Positions 16,742 to 25,390 of a stretch of 51,614 nucleotides of DNA are shown in pieces. The stretch is taken from positions 1-51,614 of the forward strand of contig JACQXX010000059.1 of assembly GCA_016208495.1 (NCBI GenBank), written 5' to 3'. The DNA comes from Acidobacteriota bacterium. Lineage in GTDB: Bacteria > Acidobacteriota > Blastocatellia > Chloracidobacteriales > Chloracidobacteriaceae. The number at the start of each line of letters is the position of its first letter. The stretch's first letter is position 1. A program made the translations under genes and the position numbers. Below the pieces are notes generated by a model, which worked only from the letters and a program-made list of their open reading frames with translations, searched no databases and had not been told where the DNA came from.

Positions 16742-18133
16742 CCCAAACCAATACAACAATACAGCTATCAGCAAATCGCCGCACTCCAAATTATGTTCTC
16801 ATTCCTCAATCATTTGCGAACCCAAACCACACCGCTGGTGCTTCATCGGAAAAAACCGCTCGTCTGGGATGATGAAGAATTGCACCATTCCATGTTTGAC
16901 CGTGACCCGGAAGGCTATGCACTCGCAGCGCTGGCCCAGGGAGTGACCGGCTGGCAACAGGCACGGATTCTGCTGGAAATTCTTCGTCGGTCGTGGGTTG
17001 GAATACCTGATGATTCCCGGAAAATACTCGAACAAATAGCGGCCCTGCTGACCGCACTGCTGGAACCAGAGCAAACCCTGACCGTGTTTCTGGCTCTGCG
17101 GCGGTTGCGAGCCAACCACAACCACACATCGCGGGCAATTGTGCGGTGGGTTGTCAATCACCCAGGACTGGAAGATTTAGCCGTTTGTCGGCGTCCAGCC
17201 GTTGCAGATTGTTTGGAGCATGCGCTGGGCAAAGCGACGATTCGTGCGATTGCTCGACAGGCCAATCACGAAGGAACTGGCTGGGCTTCAACGCCAATCA
17301 ACCGACTTCTTTCCAATCCAGACCGGGTGAAAGCTGTCTTGCCGTTTCTCTTTCATGCCTCCAAAACTCAGCCGACGGCACAAACCCTGTATCCAGTGGC
17401 ACATACCCTGATTCGTCGAATCTGGCGACCGACTGAATCACTGCCCGAAGTGGTCACTCCAACCAATCGCGGCGATATTGCCGCCACGCTGGTTCACCTG
17501 TATCGAGGCGGTGCCACGCCAGAGCTGGTCGAAGCAATCGAGACTTATGTCAACCAGGCCGCCGCCGGATTACCGGTTTTTTCAGGTCGGTTGACAGTTG
17601 TGCTCGATGCTTCGGCATCAAGCCGGGGCTATGGCGACCGCGAGTTCTGCTGTATTTCCCAATCGGTGGCGTTCCAACGGGTGCTGGCCACTCTCTGCGC
17701 CCAAACCCGAACAATGACGGTTGGCGGTCAGGAAGATCCGCCCGTTCCCTACGGCCCAACCGACCTGGCAACAGCCGTGCTGGACGCCGTAGCCGACAAT
17801 CCAGACCTGGTGGTGGTGCTTTCAGATGGCTATGAAAACTCCTGTCAGGGAGATTTGGCCGCCGTTGTTGCTGCCCTTCCAGCCGCTGGATGTGACACAC
17901 CAGTGGTGTTTTGTCACAGTAAGTTCTCACATTCCGACGATTTGCAGTTGCGTCGCCCGGCAAATAATCTGACGGCGCTTGAGTTCTGGCACGAACGGGA
18001 ATTTCCATCGTTGATTGAACGCCTGTGGTGTCTCGCCCGAGGCAACCATGGCTGGGAAACGCTCAAAGACCACTGGCGAACCGAGCTTTTTCGATGGTAC
18101 AAGGAGTTGATGGTATGGACACGCTTGGATTGA
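16739..18133 (+). CDS. VWA-domain protein with helical N-terminal region (TROVE/Ro60-like layout)
   Basis: 464 residues from the ATG at 16739; the longer ORF start (16655) only translates a hairpin repeat. An ATG at 16794 is an alternative. The N-terminal 280 residues are alpha-helical, with a conserved-looking block ALRRLRANHNHTSRAIVRWV and a DCLEHALGKATIRAIARQ helix. The C-terminal VWA domain has a complete metal site: DASAS (290-294), T341 in GPTD, and S362-D363-G364. Helical repeats followed by a C-terminal VWA is the layout of TROVE/Ro60 RNA-binding proteins, but I cannot confirm homology by eye. No signal peptide, so cytoplasmic. The 3' end overlaps the next gene by 19 bp, implying translational coupling. 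Confidence 0.75.
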   Translation: MPKPIQQYSYQQIAALQIMFSFLNHLRTQTTPLVLHRKKPLVWDDEELHHSMFDRDPEGYALAALAQGVTGWQQARILLEILRRSWVGIPDDSRKILEQIAALLTALLEPEQTLTVFLALRRLRANHNHTSRAIVRWVVNHPGLEDLAVCRRPAVADCLEHALGKATIRAIARQANHEGTGWASTPINRLLSNPDRVKAVLPFLFHASKTQPTAQTLYPVAHTLIRRIWRPTESLPEVVTPTNRGDIAATLVHLYRGGATPELVEAIETYVNQAAAGLPVFSGRLTVVLDASASSRGYGDREFCCISQSVAFQRVLATLCAQTRTMTVGGQEDPPVPYGPTDLATAVLDAVADNPDLVVVLSDGYENSCQGDLAAVVAALPAAGCDTPVVFCHSKFSHSDDLQLRRPANNLTALEFWHEREFPSLIERLWCLARGNHGWETLKDHWRTELFRWYKELMVWTRLD

Positions 18134-19098
18134 TTCACAACCCGCTGACCCTTTCCCAGTACCGGTTTGGCACGGTCCAAACCTCCGGGCCGTTGTCGGT
18201 CATTCCAATTTTCGGACCGGATCGGCAGGGAGAATTCGTCGGTCCACGAAGCGGGTTAAAACTTTCACAGGTCAAGGGTTATGGTAACCTGGAATTAAAC
18301 AACCCGGCAGCCCGAGGTGTGGCAATCGTGCCGCTGCACATGGGCTACATTCAGGAAAATGCCCAAAATCACTGCCTGTGCCGGTCAGGGTTTATCGCGG
18401 CGGGTCAGAAAGTGATGTTTGATGACGCCTGCTGTGTGCAACAGGCCCAGGGCGGCTACCTGACCGAACGTGAACAATGGTTTTTCGTGCTTCCCCTGGC
18501 ATTGCGGGAGGCGGCATTCCAACGCCGTCGGATCCAAAATTACAGCAAACTCTGGCCTTCGATTCGTGAGTTGTGCCAGCAGTTTCACCTCGAAGACCGT
18601 GGCCATTTAGAGCAAATCATCAGCCGGAAGCGAGCCTACCTGAATCAATACCAGAGCCGTTTTGAACTTCTGGATGGGCAGATTGGTGCTGCTTTTTTTC
18701 TGAATCACCGGCTGGTCGGGGTTGAAATTGCGCCAACCGCCGACTATTTCTGCGAAGTCTGGATGGGGTTGGTTTGCTTTTGTTATGGCACGTCGGCGAT
18801 GTATCTGGAGCAGCGCACCGGTTGGGAATTGACGCCCAAACCGCTTGAGGGAACATCAATCATCGCGCTCAAAGAATCACTTTTTGAACGACGAACCCTG
18901 TACCGGCAACAGTTGCTCGAAGAATTGCAACCACTTCAAAAAGAAGAATTTCGACTGATGGAAGAAGAGCGGTTTCTTGATCTTGAACTGCATTCGGTTG
19001 ACGGGAAATCGTTTGCCGGGCAGGTCGTGGTTCAGCAAGGCGAACTGACCTATCTCTCGCTGTTTGGTCGGCAGGCATATCTGAACCACTTGAATTGA
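18115..19098 (+). CDS. Partner of the VWA protein, unknown function (possibly ARPP-1-like)
   Basis: 327 residues from the ATG at 18115, which overlaps the VWA stop by 19 bp; the ORF is open further upstream, but that would overlap the VWA gene by over 100 bp. The N-terminal domain starts with SGPLSVIPIFGP and has alternating strands, a cysteine-containing segment NHCLC (85-89) and QKVMFDDACC (about 98-107). The general pattern (GPL.V.P, then a GQKV-type turn before a cysteine) recalls the ARPP-1 domain, but this is a weak impression. The C-terminal 70 residues start with a charged helix (RQQLLEELQPLQKEEF). No membrane segment or signal. The tight coupling says it works with the VWA protein, perhaps as a cofactor or substrate-recognition partner. 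Confidence 0.7.
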   Translation: MDTLGLIHNPLTLSQYRFGTVQTSGPLSVIPIFGPDRQGEFVGPRSGLKLSQVKGYGNLELNNPAARGVAIVPLHMGYIQENAQNHCLCRSGFIAAGQKVMFDDACCVQQAQGGYLTEREQWFFVLPLALREAAFQRRRIQNYSKLWPSIRELCQQFHLEDRGHLEQIISRKRAYLNQYQSRFELLDGQIGAAFFLNHRLVGVEIAPTADYFCEVWMGLVCFCYGTSAMYLEQRTGWELTPKPLEGTSIIALKESLFERRTLYRQQLLEELQPLQKEEFRLMEEERFLDLELHSVDGKSFAGQVVVQQGELTYLSLFGRQAYLNHLN

Positions 19099-19404
19099 CG
19101 GTTGACCAGTGGGCGGGTTTCAGGTACAAGAAAACCTGGCAGGAACTGAGTTGGGCAATGATGCTTTTCTCCCGATACCAAACCGGTCAGAACGAAATAA
19201 CGTTCGCTTGAGCATCAACGTGCTGACCACCTCTCCTGCCGCCCCCCTCGAACCATTTTCCCACCGAAAACAAATCCCCAAAATTCTTGAAAGCAATCAA
19301 TACTCAATTACGATTTTTATTGTATCTTGCTAGAGAGTTAAACTATTTGGGGAAATAAGCTTACCGAATAATTGACTCTGAAATTGTTTTTTCTGAAAAC
19401 CCTT
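19099..19404. other. Intergenic region before hicA
   Basis: About 300 bp with no gene or repeat that I recognise. The part from 19270 is AT-rich and is the likely location of the hicAB promoter and operator, though no clear box pair or palindrome is evident. Confidence 0.4.
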
Positions 19405-19608
19405 ATGCCCCGCAAAATTCGAGAACTGAAAACCATGCTTCGGAAGGCTGGTTTTTCCAACCGCAGTGGAAAAGGAAGTCACAGTGTTTGGAACCATCCC
19501 AGGCTTATCTATAGCCTCACACTTTCAGGAAATGACGGAGATGATGCCCGGAAGTATCAAGAAACAATGGTTCAGCAAGCTATAAAAGATGTGCAAGGAG
19601 GTAGTTAG
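19405..19608 (+). CDS. hicA: HicA-family mRNA interferase toxin
   Basis: 67 residues from the ATG at 19405 (MPRKIRELKTML), the standard HicA size. The double-stranded-RNA-binding-like HicA fold is shown by KTMLRKAGF and the catalytic-histidine motif GKGSHSVW (H26). HicA cleaves mRNA in the cytoplasm and is neutralised by HicB. The gene is followed 2 bp later by hicB, in the usual toxin-first order. Upstream in-frame codons (from 19372) are AT-rich and not needed. Confidence 0.9.
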   Translation: MPRKIRELKTMLRKAGFSNRSGKGSHSVWNHPRLIYSLTLSGNDGDDARKYQETMVQQAIKDVQGGS

Positions 19609-19610
19609 TT

Positions 19611-19850
19611 ATGAACAACAATTACAGCATCGTTATCCAATGGTCAGAGGAAGATCAGACATTTGTGGTGAGCTTGCCTGAATTTGGACCGTTTGCTCAC
19701 ACGCACGGCGACACCTATGAAGCCGCTCTCGAAAACGGGAAGCAGGTTTTGGACCTCCTTATTGAAGAATATCAAACCGCTGCCAAACCGCTGCCAAGAC
19801 CACTCACCACCACTCACTGGCAGCTCACTTTCCAACAAATCCCGCAGTAA
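19611..19850 (+). CDS. hicB: HicB-family antitoxin
   Basis: 79 residues. YSIVIQWSEEDQTFVVSLPEFG is the HicB partial RNase H-like fold, seen here as IQWSEED and VSLPEFGP, followed by the GDTYEAALENGKQ helix. It binds and inhibits HicA and normally autoregulates the operon. There is no C-terminal helix-turn-helix or ribbon-helix-helix extension, so operator binding may need other contacts. A very strong AGGAGG ribosome binding site inside the end of hicA precedes the ATG, consistent with excess antitoxin synthesis. Confidence 0.9.
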   Translation: MNNNYSIVIQWSEEDQTFVVSLPEFGPFAHTHGDTYEAALENGKQVLDLLIEEYQTAAKPLPRPLTTTHWQLTFQQIPQ

Positions 19851-19989
19851 TTGATTTTGAGAAAAAACCGCATGATTTTCAGGACGCCCCAAATGACACT
19901 TTGACCTTTGTTCACTTGACTGGGAAGATCAGCAAGCGAAGGCTTGGACGCTGAACTTTCTCAAAAATCCTTCCAGACACAGGTGTTTT

Positions 19990-20556
19990 ATGGGTATCAC
20001 AACTCAACTGGTCACGGCTGATGAATTGTTGCAAATGCCGAAAGGTCATTTTCGATATGAACTCATTCAAGGAGAGCTGAAACAACTGGCACCAGCGGGG
20101 CACGAACACGGCAGAATTGCGGTTCGCTTTACCTGGAGATTGGCTCAACACGTTGAAACCAATGGCCTTGGTGCGGTTTATGCGGCAGAAACCGGATTCC
20201 GACTGGCTTCAAATCCGGATACGGTTCGGGCACCGGACGTCGCGTTTGTCAATCGTGCTCATCTGGAAGCTGTTGGAACGGTCACAGGCTACTGGCCTCA
20301 AGCACCTGATTTAGCGGTTGAAGTCATCTCACCAGGCGATACGTATTCCGAGGTTGAAGAAAAAGCCACCCAATGGCTTGAAGCTGGGACATCACTGGTT
20401 TTGATTCTAAATCCACGCAAACAAACGGTTACAGTCTATCGGTCACTGACCAGCATCACCATTCTGAATCAGGAAGCAACACTTGATCTTGGAGACGTCG
20501 TTCCTGGGTTTTGTGTCTCAGTGAAAGATATTTTTGCCGAACCAGTGGTTTCCTGA
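19990..20556 (+). CDS. Uma2-family (DUF820) putative restriction endonuclease
   Basis: 188 residues, normal for Uma2. The PD-(D/E)XK core is visible: RYELIQGEL near residue 22, APDVAFV and the catalytic block PDLAVEVISPGDTYSEVEEK around 115-134. These proteins are common in cyanobacteria and other repeat-rich genomes; their substrate is mostly unknown and they are often linked to mobile DNA. It stands alone after hicAB, and its end is followed 18 bp later by an inverted-repeat element. No strong ribosome binding site. Confidence 0.9.
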   Translation: MGITTQLVTADELLQMPKGHFRYELIQGELKQLAPAGHEHGRIAVRFTWRLAQHVETNGLGAVYAAETGFRLASNPDTVRAPDVAFVNRAHLEAVGTVTGYWPQAPDLAVEVISPGDTYSEVEEKATQWLEAGTSLVLILNPRKQTVTVYRSLTSITILNQEATLDLGDVVPGFCVSVKDIFAEPVVS

Positions 20557-20574
20557 CCTTGCGAAGAAGGAAAA

Positions 20575-20657
20575 GTTCAGAGTTCCGCCTTCAGGCGGTA
20601 TCTTTACCTTCAACAACAATTTCTGAGATTCTTCCGCCTGAAGGCGGGACTCTGAAC
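20575..20657. repeat. GTTCAGAGTT double-hairpin element (copy 1)
   Basis: 24-bp arms at 20575-20598 and 20634-20657 match at 23 of 24 positions as an inverted repeat with a 35-base spacer. Each arm holds an inner hairpin CCGCC-TTCA-GGCGG. It sits between the Uma2 gene and the start of the M36 protease and might act as a terminator-like or RNA-stabilising structure. Confidence 0.88.
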
Positions 20658-20666
20658 AATGTCAGG

Positions 20667-23582
20667 ATGTTCCGAATGACACACGATCAAGCAAGAAAAA
20701 CGGGGCTGGGAATGATACTGAGCGGATTGCTACTGCTGCCGTGGGGCGTTGCGCTTCACGGACAATCCTCTGCTCAAGGAGGAAAAGATCAGAAAGCACT
20801 GCCAGTCGTTCGTCAGCAACTAGATGAACAGGCACAGGCGCAACTCCTTTCCAAACTCGGAGTTTCAGCCTCTGAGCAAACCGAACGAACATCACGCATT
20901 CAAAAATTGCGCCAGCGGCTACCTCAGGCTCAGATTGAATGGAGTGCGTTTACGGGAAACCCACATCACGTGTTTTCCTATGCTGGAGCGTTAACCGCGC
21001 CAAATTCCACGCAATCGCCTGAAACCATTGCCCGAACCTTTCTGCACCTGACGCCAGAGTTGTATCAAAGCCAAGTGGTTGACCTGCAACCAGAAACACT
21101 CCATCTGGTCAGGAGCTATCAAACCCGGCGCACCGGCGTCACACATCTGACCTTTCAGCAATATGCCGGTGGAATCCCTGTGCTTGGCGGTGCCATTCGG
21201 GCCAATGTGTTGCCCGATGGGAGGTTGCTTTCCCTTTCCGGCGACCTGTTTCAACTGAATCAACTCAACTCAGAACTTCTCCAAACCCTGAACCCTGAAC
21301 CCCGAGCCCTGGTTTTTCAAAAGGCGCTCGAAGCCCTCAACCTCACCGACGAAAACCAGCTTCGAGCACCACTGAAAGCCAGCCAGGCACTGTTGCCGAT
21401 TGGAAAAGACACACTGCGGCTGGTCTGGCAGGTGGAAGTTCAACCGCTTGAGAGTGCTGACCACTGGCTGGTGCTGGTGGATGCCGAACGCCATCAGGTT
21501 CTGCGAACTTATAACCTGACGTGGTATGCCGCTCAGACACCAACGCCACAGGGCCGAGTCTTTGCCACGACGCCACAGCCGAATTTACCGCGTGTCGTCG
21601 CCCCACCGCCGGGACTGGTTGAGCGCGAAATGCGGTCATTTGTCGGTGACCCGGTCGCTTCGCCAAATGGCTGGATTGATCTGACTCAGCGCACGACGGT
21701 TGGCAACAATGTCGAAGCCCAGGAAGACCGCGACGCCAACAACAGCGGCGGCTTTCGACCAGTTCTGTCAGATGAGATGATCTTCGATTTTCCGCTTGTC
21801 CTGCAAAATCCCACTCAGGGTCCAGAGCAGTTTCAGGCCGCCGCCGTCACCAATGCCTTTTACTGGGCCAATTTCATGCACGATTACCTGTATGGACTTG
21901 GGTTTGACGAAGCTGCCGGGAATTTTCAGCGTGACAACTTTGGACGTGGCGGCGTTGGCAACGACCCGGTGCGGGTTGATGCCCAGGACGGCGCCCGAAT
22001 CAATAATTCCAGTTTTGCCACCTCACCAGATGGATCTCCGGGACAGATGAGCCTGTATTTTTGGACGCGAGCGGTGCCGTCGCTTGATTCGTCGCTGGAT
22101 GCCGAAATTATCCTCCACGAATACACCCACGGCTTGACCAACCGACTCGTGGGCGGTCCCCAGGATGTGACCGCACTCAACCCGGTGCAAAGCTCTGGCA
22201 TGGGCGAAGGCTGGTCCGACTGGTTTGCACTCTCGATTCTGACCAGAGCCGAAGACCCGGTTGATGGGGCGTTTCCTTTTGGAAGCTACGTGGCGCAAAA
22301 CTTTGAACGCGGATTGCGACGCTTTGCCTACAGCACAAACGTGCAAATCAATCCCCTGACGTTTGCCGATATTGATCCGGCGCAGACCCGTTTCCCAGAC
22401 GATCCGACCCAGGTTCACAAAGTTGGTGAAGTCTGGTGCTCAGCACTGTGGGAAGTTCGCGCCAATCTCATCGGGCGGTATGGATTTGAAGCCGGTCGCC
22501 GTGAAATGGAACAGCTTGTGGTTGAAGGGTTAAAACTGACGCCCACGGCTCCGACGATGCTTGATGCTCGCGACGCCATTTTGCTCGCGGATCGAATTGC
22601 GAACCAGGGTCAAAATCAGGACATCATCTGGCGTGGTTTTGCCAAACGCGGAATGGGCTTTACGGCGCGGGCGTTTGGCGGCGGACTGATGACTGTCCGG
22701 CAAGCCTTTGATCTTCCGCCGTTTGCAGATCCAACTGGACGCATTGTGCTCAGTGACGTGATTTTTGCTGATGGCGAATCAATGCAGATTTCGGTTGGCA
22801 AAGCATCTTTTGCCCAAACCGGGTCGGTCACGGTTGAAGTTCGCAGCACGACTGGGGATGTTGAAAGGCTGGTCCTCGATCAAGCCGATGCCATCCCGGC
22901 GCTGTTTGAAGGTGAATTACCCGTCAACGTCGGCCAGCCAGTCACAGTTGATGACGGCATCCTGCAGGCACAAATCGGCAATGATCTGACCGTTGCGCTG
23001 GTCAATCCGCCAGACGGTCAACCACTTTCGGCCACGGCGAAGGCCGGCCAGCGAATCGCCATTTTTTCTGACACGCTCGAATCCGGCATTGGTCGCTGGA
23101 AACCCAAAAATACCTGGGCCTTGACCACGATTTCAGCCAACAGTGCGACACATGCCTGGACCGATAGTCCGCAAGGAAACTATCCGGCCAAAGCGAATTT
23201 GATTTTGACCGCGCCAAAGTTTGACCTGACCCAGGTTCGTGGTGCCAAGCTGACCTTCTGGCATCAATTTGATTTGGAAAGAGGCTTTGATTTCGGCTTT
23301 GTCGAGGCGAAAGCTGGGGCCGGAATGCCCTGGCAAATTCTGGCGGTGTTTACCGGAAGCCAGCTTTCATTCCAGCCGGTCACAATTGACCTGAGCCAGT
23401 TTGACGGCAAAAAACCAAAGGTTCGGTTTCGACTCACCAGCGACACAATCAACCAGCGAGATGGATGGTACATTGATGATGTGAAAGTGGTGGGCGGTAG
23501 TGATGGCACCAAAAAGCCAGAACCCGAAGTTGAACCAGAGCCGGAAATAATTGAAATTCCGGCGGATAACCTGAACAAGTAA
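20667..23582 (+). CDS. Secreted M36 (fungalysin) metallopeptidase
   Basis: 971 residues from the ATG at 20667 (20676 is equally possible); the longer ORF to 20511 translates the hairpin element. A signal peptide (GLGMILSGLLLLPWG, with a likely cut after the following ALHGQSSAQ) is followed by an FTP-type propeptide (about 120-290). The catalytic domain has the zinc site HEYTH (484-488) and the third ligand glutamate E514 in GMGEGWSDW, as in peptidase family M36. The C terminus carries a beta-rich domain and then a jelly-roll, MAM/immune-inhibitor-A-like domain ending in DGWYIDDVKVVGG, and an acidic PEPEVEPEPE tail. It should be an exported, self-processing protease degrading environmental protein. 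A short GGGTTCA trace (21282-21301) inside the propeptide encodes NPEP. Confidence 0.93.
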   Translation: MFRMTHDQARKTGLGMILSGLLLLPWGVALHGQSSAQGGKDQKALPVVRQQLDEQAQAQLLSKLGVSASEQTERTSRIQKLRQRLPQAQIEWSAFTGNPHHVFSYAGALTAPNSTQSPETIARTFLHLTPELYQSQVVDLQPETLHLVRSYQTRRTGVTHLTFQQYAGGIPVLGGAIRANVLPDGRLLSLSGDLFQLNQLNSELLQTLNPEPRALVFQKALEALNLTDENQLRAPLKASQALLPIGKDTLRLVWQVEVQPLESADHWLVLVDAERHQVLRTYNLTWYAAQTPTPQGRVFATTPQPNLPRVVAPPPGLVEREMRSFVGDPVASPNGWIDLTQRTTVGNNVEAQEDRDANNSGGFRPVLSDEMIFDFPLVLQNPTQGPEQFQAAAVTNAFYWANFMHDYLYGLGFDEAAGNFQRDNFGRGGVGNDPVRVDAQDGARINNSSFATSPDGSPGQMSLYFWTRAVPSLDSSLDAEIILHEYTHGLTNRLVGGPQDVTALNPVQSSGMGEGWSDWFALSILTRAEDPVDGAFPFGSYVAQNFERGLRRFAYSTNVQINPLTFADIDPAQTRFPDDPTQVHKVGEVWCSALWEVRANLIGRYGFEAGRREMEQLVVEGLKLTPTAPTMLDARDAILLADRIANQGQNQDIIWRGFAKRGMGFTARAFGGGLMTVRQAFDLPPFADPTGRIVLSDVIFADGESMQISVGKASFAQTGSVTVEVRSTTGDVERLVLDQADAIPALFEGELPVNVGQPVTVDDGILQAQIGNDLTVALVNPPDGQPLSATAKAGQRIAIFSDTLESGIGRWKPKNTWALTTISANSATHAWTDSPQGNYPAKANLILTAPKFDLTQVRGAKLTFWHQFDLERGFDFGFVEAKAGAGMPWQILAVFTGSQLSFQPVTIDLSQFDGKKPKVRFRLTSDTINQRDGWYIDDVKVVGGSDGTKKPEPEVEPEPEIIEIPADNLNK

Positions 23583-23596
23583 TAGTTCTTCAGAAA

Positions 23597-23676
23597 ATGG
23601 TTCAGAGTATCGTCTTTAGACGAAAGGATTTCATCGTTCGTCCTGCCGGGCAAAACTCACGCCTGAAGGCGTTATA
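23597..23676. repeat. GTTCAGAGTA hairpin element (copy 2, irregular)
   Basis: GGTTCAGAGTA followed by hairpin TCGTC-TTTA-GACGA, and, 40 bp on, ACGCC-TGAA-GGCGT. Only the left outer arm matches the GTTCAGAGTT family, so the outer pairing is lost, while both inner hairpins are perfect with different stem sequences. Confidence 0.65.
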
Positions 23677-23682
23677 CCAGTT

Positions 23683-23750
23683 TGTAGTCAGTAGTCAGTA
23701 GTCAGTAGTTCACTAACTCTAGTTTTTTGAGTTACTTAGCTATTCACTAA
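23683..23750. repeat. GTCAGTA-linked element, family B (copy 3)
   Basis: Three GTCAGTA units, then TTCACTAACTCTAGTTTTTT and GAGTTACTTAGC. It resembles the reverse strand of 9961-10029 and 11903-11957. The rest of the gap (23751-24017) contains no gene or repeat that I recognise; the queA promoter is presumably there. Confidence 0.72.
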
Positions 23751-24017
23751 TACGAGCGTTTCATTCCAAAAAAGAGGACCAGCCCAATTTCACACAGGTA
23801 AATTTGGCCTGGGCAGCAAATTTTGGTTGAAATTCTGAGCTTCTTCCCCAACCATGACGACTCCATTACACCTCAGCATCATTCATCAAACCTTTCTTTC
23901 CACTCAATGATCAAGCGAATGCTAAAAAGCGAATAGGCTACGGACTGTGGCTTTCTGGTTCACCTGGGACTGGATTCGCGCTTTACGATTCGCTCCCAAA
24001 AGAAAGCCCTTATCTGC

Positions 24018-25067
24018 ATGAAACTTTCAGAATTGCATTTCGATCTTCCGCCTGAACAAATCGCTCAAGAACCGTGCCAGCGGCGTGATGCTTCTCGAAT
24101 GTTAAAGCTTGACCGCCAGACCGGCACTTTTTCCGATCATCAGTTTTTTGAAATCGTCAATTTTTTGCGTCCAGGAGATGTCCTGGTCCTCAACAATACC
24201 CGTGTGTTCCCCGCCCGGTTGCTTGGTCATCGAGAAGGGTTTACCGGACGGGTCGAGGTCTTCCTGGTCCGCGAACAGGGCCCCAATCTCTGGCTCTCAC
24301 TCGTCAAACCAGGTCGGCGGATCCCGGTCGGGACCAAACTCACGTTTGCCGATGGCCGCTTGCGTGGCGAAGTGGTTGAACGCACACCCGATGGCCGCCG
24401 CATCATTCAGTTTCAGTCGGATGAACCGTTCCACAGCGTTGTTGATGCAATTGGCCAGACTCCATTGCCGCCCTATATCCACCGGTATGCGTCAAGCGAC
24501 GCCCGGCTGGACCGCGACACCTATCAAACCGTGTATGCCTGTGAACGCGGTGCGATTGCGGCACCAACCGCCGGGCTGCACTTTACTCCGGAATTGTTGC
24601 AACGCCTTCAAGACAAGGGAGTTGAAACTGTTGAATTGACGCTTCACGTCGGGTATGGCACGTTTCAGCCGATTCAAACCGAAACCATCGAAGAACACCA
24701 CCTTGAAGGGGAATATTTTGCGATTCCTGAGGCAACGGCTGACCGGGTCAACGCGGCCAAACGCGAAGGCCGCCGGGTCATTGCAGTTGGCACCACCTCA
24801 ACCCGCACCCTGGAAACGGCGGCAACGGTCACCGATGACGGCGTTGAAATCAGTGCCGGCAATGGAATGTCGGAACTCCTGATTTACCCAGGGTATGAAT
24901 TCAAAATCCTTGACGGCCTGATTACCAATTTTCACTTGCCCGGTTCGTCACTCCTGGCACTGGTGTGTGCCTTCGGTGGCTATGAAACGGTGATGAAAGC
25001 CTATCGCCACGCAGTCGAGAATAAGTATCGCTTCTTTAGTTATGGCGACTGTATGTTGCTGGTTTAG
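24018..25067 (+). CDS. queA: S-adenosylmethionine:tRNA ribosyltransferase-isomerase
   Basis: 349 residues, full length. QueA transfers and isomerises the ribosyl part of S-adenosylmethionine onto 7-aminomethyl-7-deazaguanine in tRNA, giving epoxyqueuosine. The N terminus FDLPPEQIAQEP, the RDASRML block, VLNNTRVFPARL, APTAGLHFT, LHVGYGTFQPI, and the C-terminal ITNFHLPGSSLL are all classic QueA motifs. The stop codon TAG shares its G with the first unit of a GGGTTCC array. queD, another queuosine gene, lies 4.2 kb downstream on the same strand. Confidence 0.97.
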   Translation: MKLSELHFDLPPEQIAQEPCQRRDASRMLKLDRQTGTFSDHQFFEIVNFLRPGDVLVLNNTRVFPARLLGHREGFTGRVEVFLVREQGPNLWLSLVKPGRRIPVGTKLTFADGRLRGEVVERTPDGRRIIQFQSDEPFHSVVDAIGQTPLPPYIHRYASSDARLDRDTYQTVYACERGAIAAPTAGLHFTPELLQRLQDKGVETVELTLHVGYGTFQPIQTETIEEHHLEGEYFAIPEATADRVNAAKREGRRVIAVGTTSTRTLETAATVTDDGVEISAGNGMSELLIYPGYEFKILDGLITNFHLPGSSLLALVCAFGGYETVMKAYRHAVENKYRFFSYGDCMLLV

Positions 25068-25176
25068 GGTTCCGGGTTCCGGGTTCCGGGTTCCGGGTTC
25101 CGGGTTCCGGGTTCCGGGTTCCGGGTTCCGGGTTCCGGGTTCCGGGTTCCGGGTTCCGGGTTCCGGGTTCCGGGTT
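25067..25176. repeat. GGGTTCC heptamer array
   Basis: About 15.7 perfect copies directly abutting the queA stop codon. Confidence 0.97.
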
Positions 25177-25207
25177 TTCGAAAAGGGCGCAGTTCAGAGC
25201 AACAGCG

Positions 25208-25380
25208 CCCTTACCTCACCCTGTCACCCTGTCACCCTGTCACCCTGTCATCTTGTCACCCTGTCACCTTGTCACCTTGTCACCTTGTCACCTTGTCACC
25301 TTGTCATTTGTCACCTTGTCACCTTGTCACCTTGTCATCCTGTCATTTGTCACCTTGTCTCCTTGTCTCCTTGTCACCTT
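25208..25380. repeat. CCTTGTCA octamer array
   Basis: Around 20 units of CCTTGTCA with CCCTGTCA, CCTTGTCT and shortened TTTGTCA variants, ending 10 bp before the acyl-CoA ligase start. Same family and orientation as 5632-5805. With the GGGTTCC array it fills the 25068-25390 gap. Confidence 0.95.
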
Positions 25381-25390
25381 CGGGGGGTTC

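Noticed and set aside
18025-18114. Longer start for the VWA partner protein
   Set aside because: It would overlap the VWA gene by more than 100 bp; the ATG at 18115 gives a normal coupled overlap.
20511-20666. N-terminal extension of the M36 protease
   Set aside because: It translates the double-hairpin element and delays the signal peptide by over 50 residues.
23751-24017. tRNA or structured RNA before queA
   Set aside because: A weak hairpin (CCCAATTT to AAATTTGG) is visible, but no cloverleaf or known queuosine riboswitch pattern could be made out.
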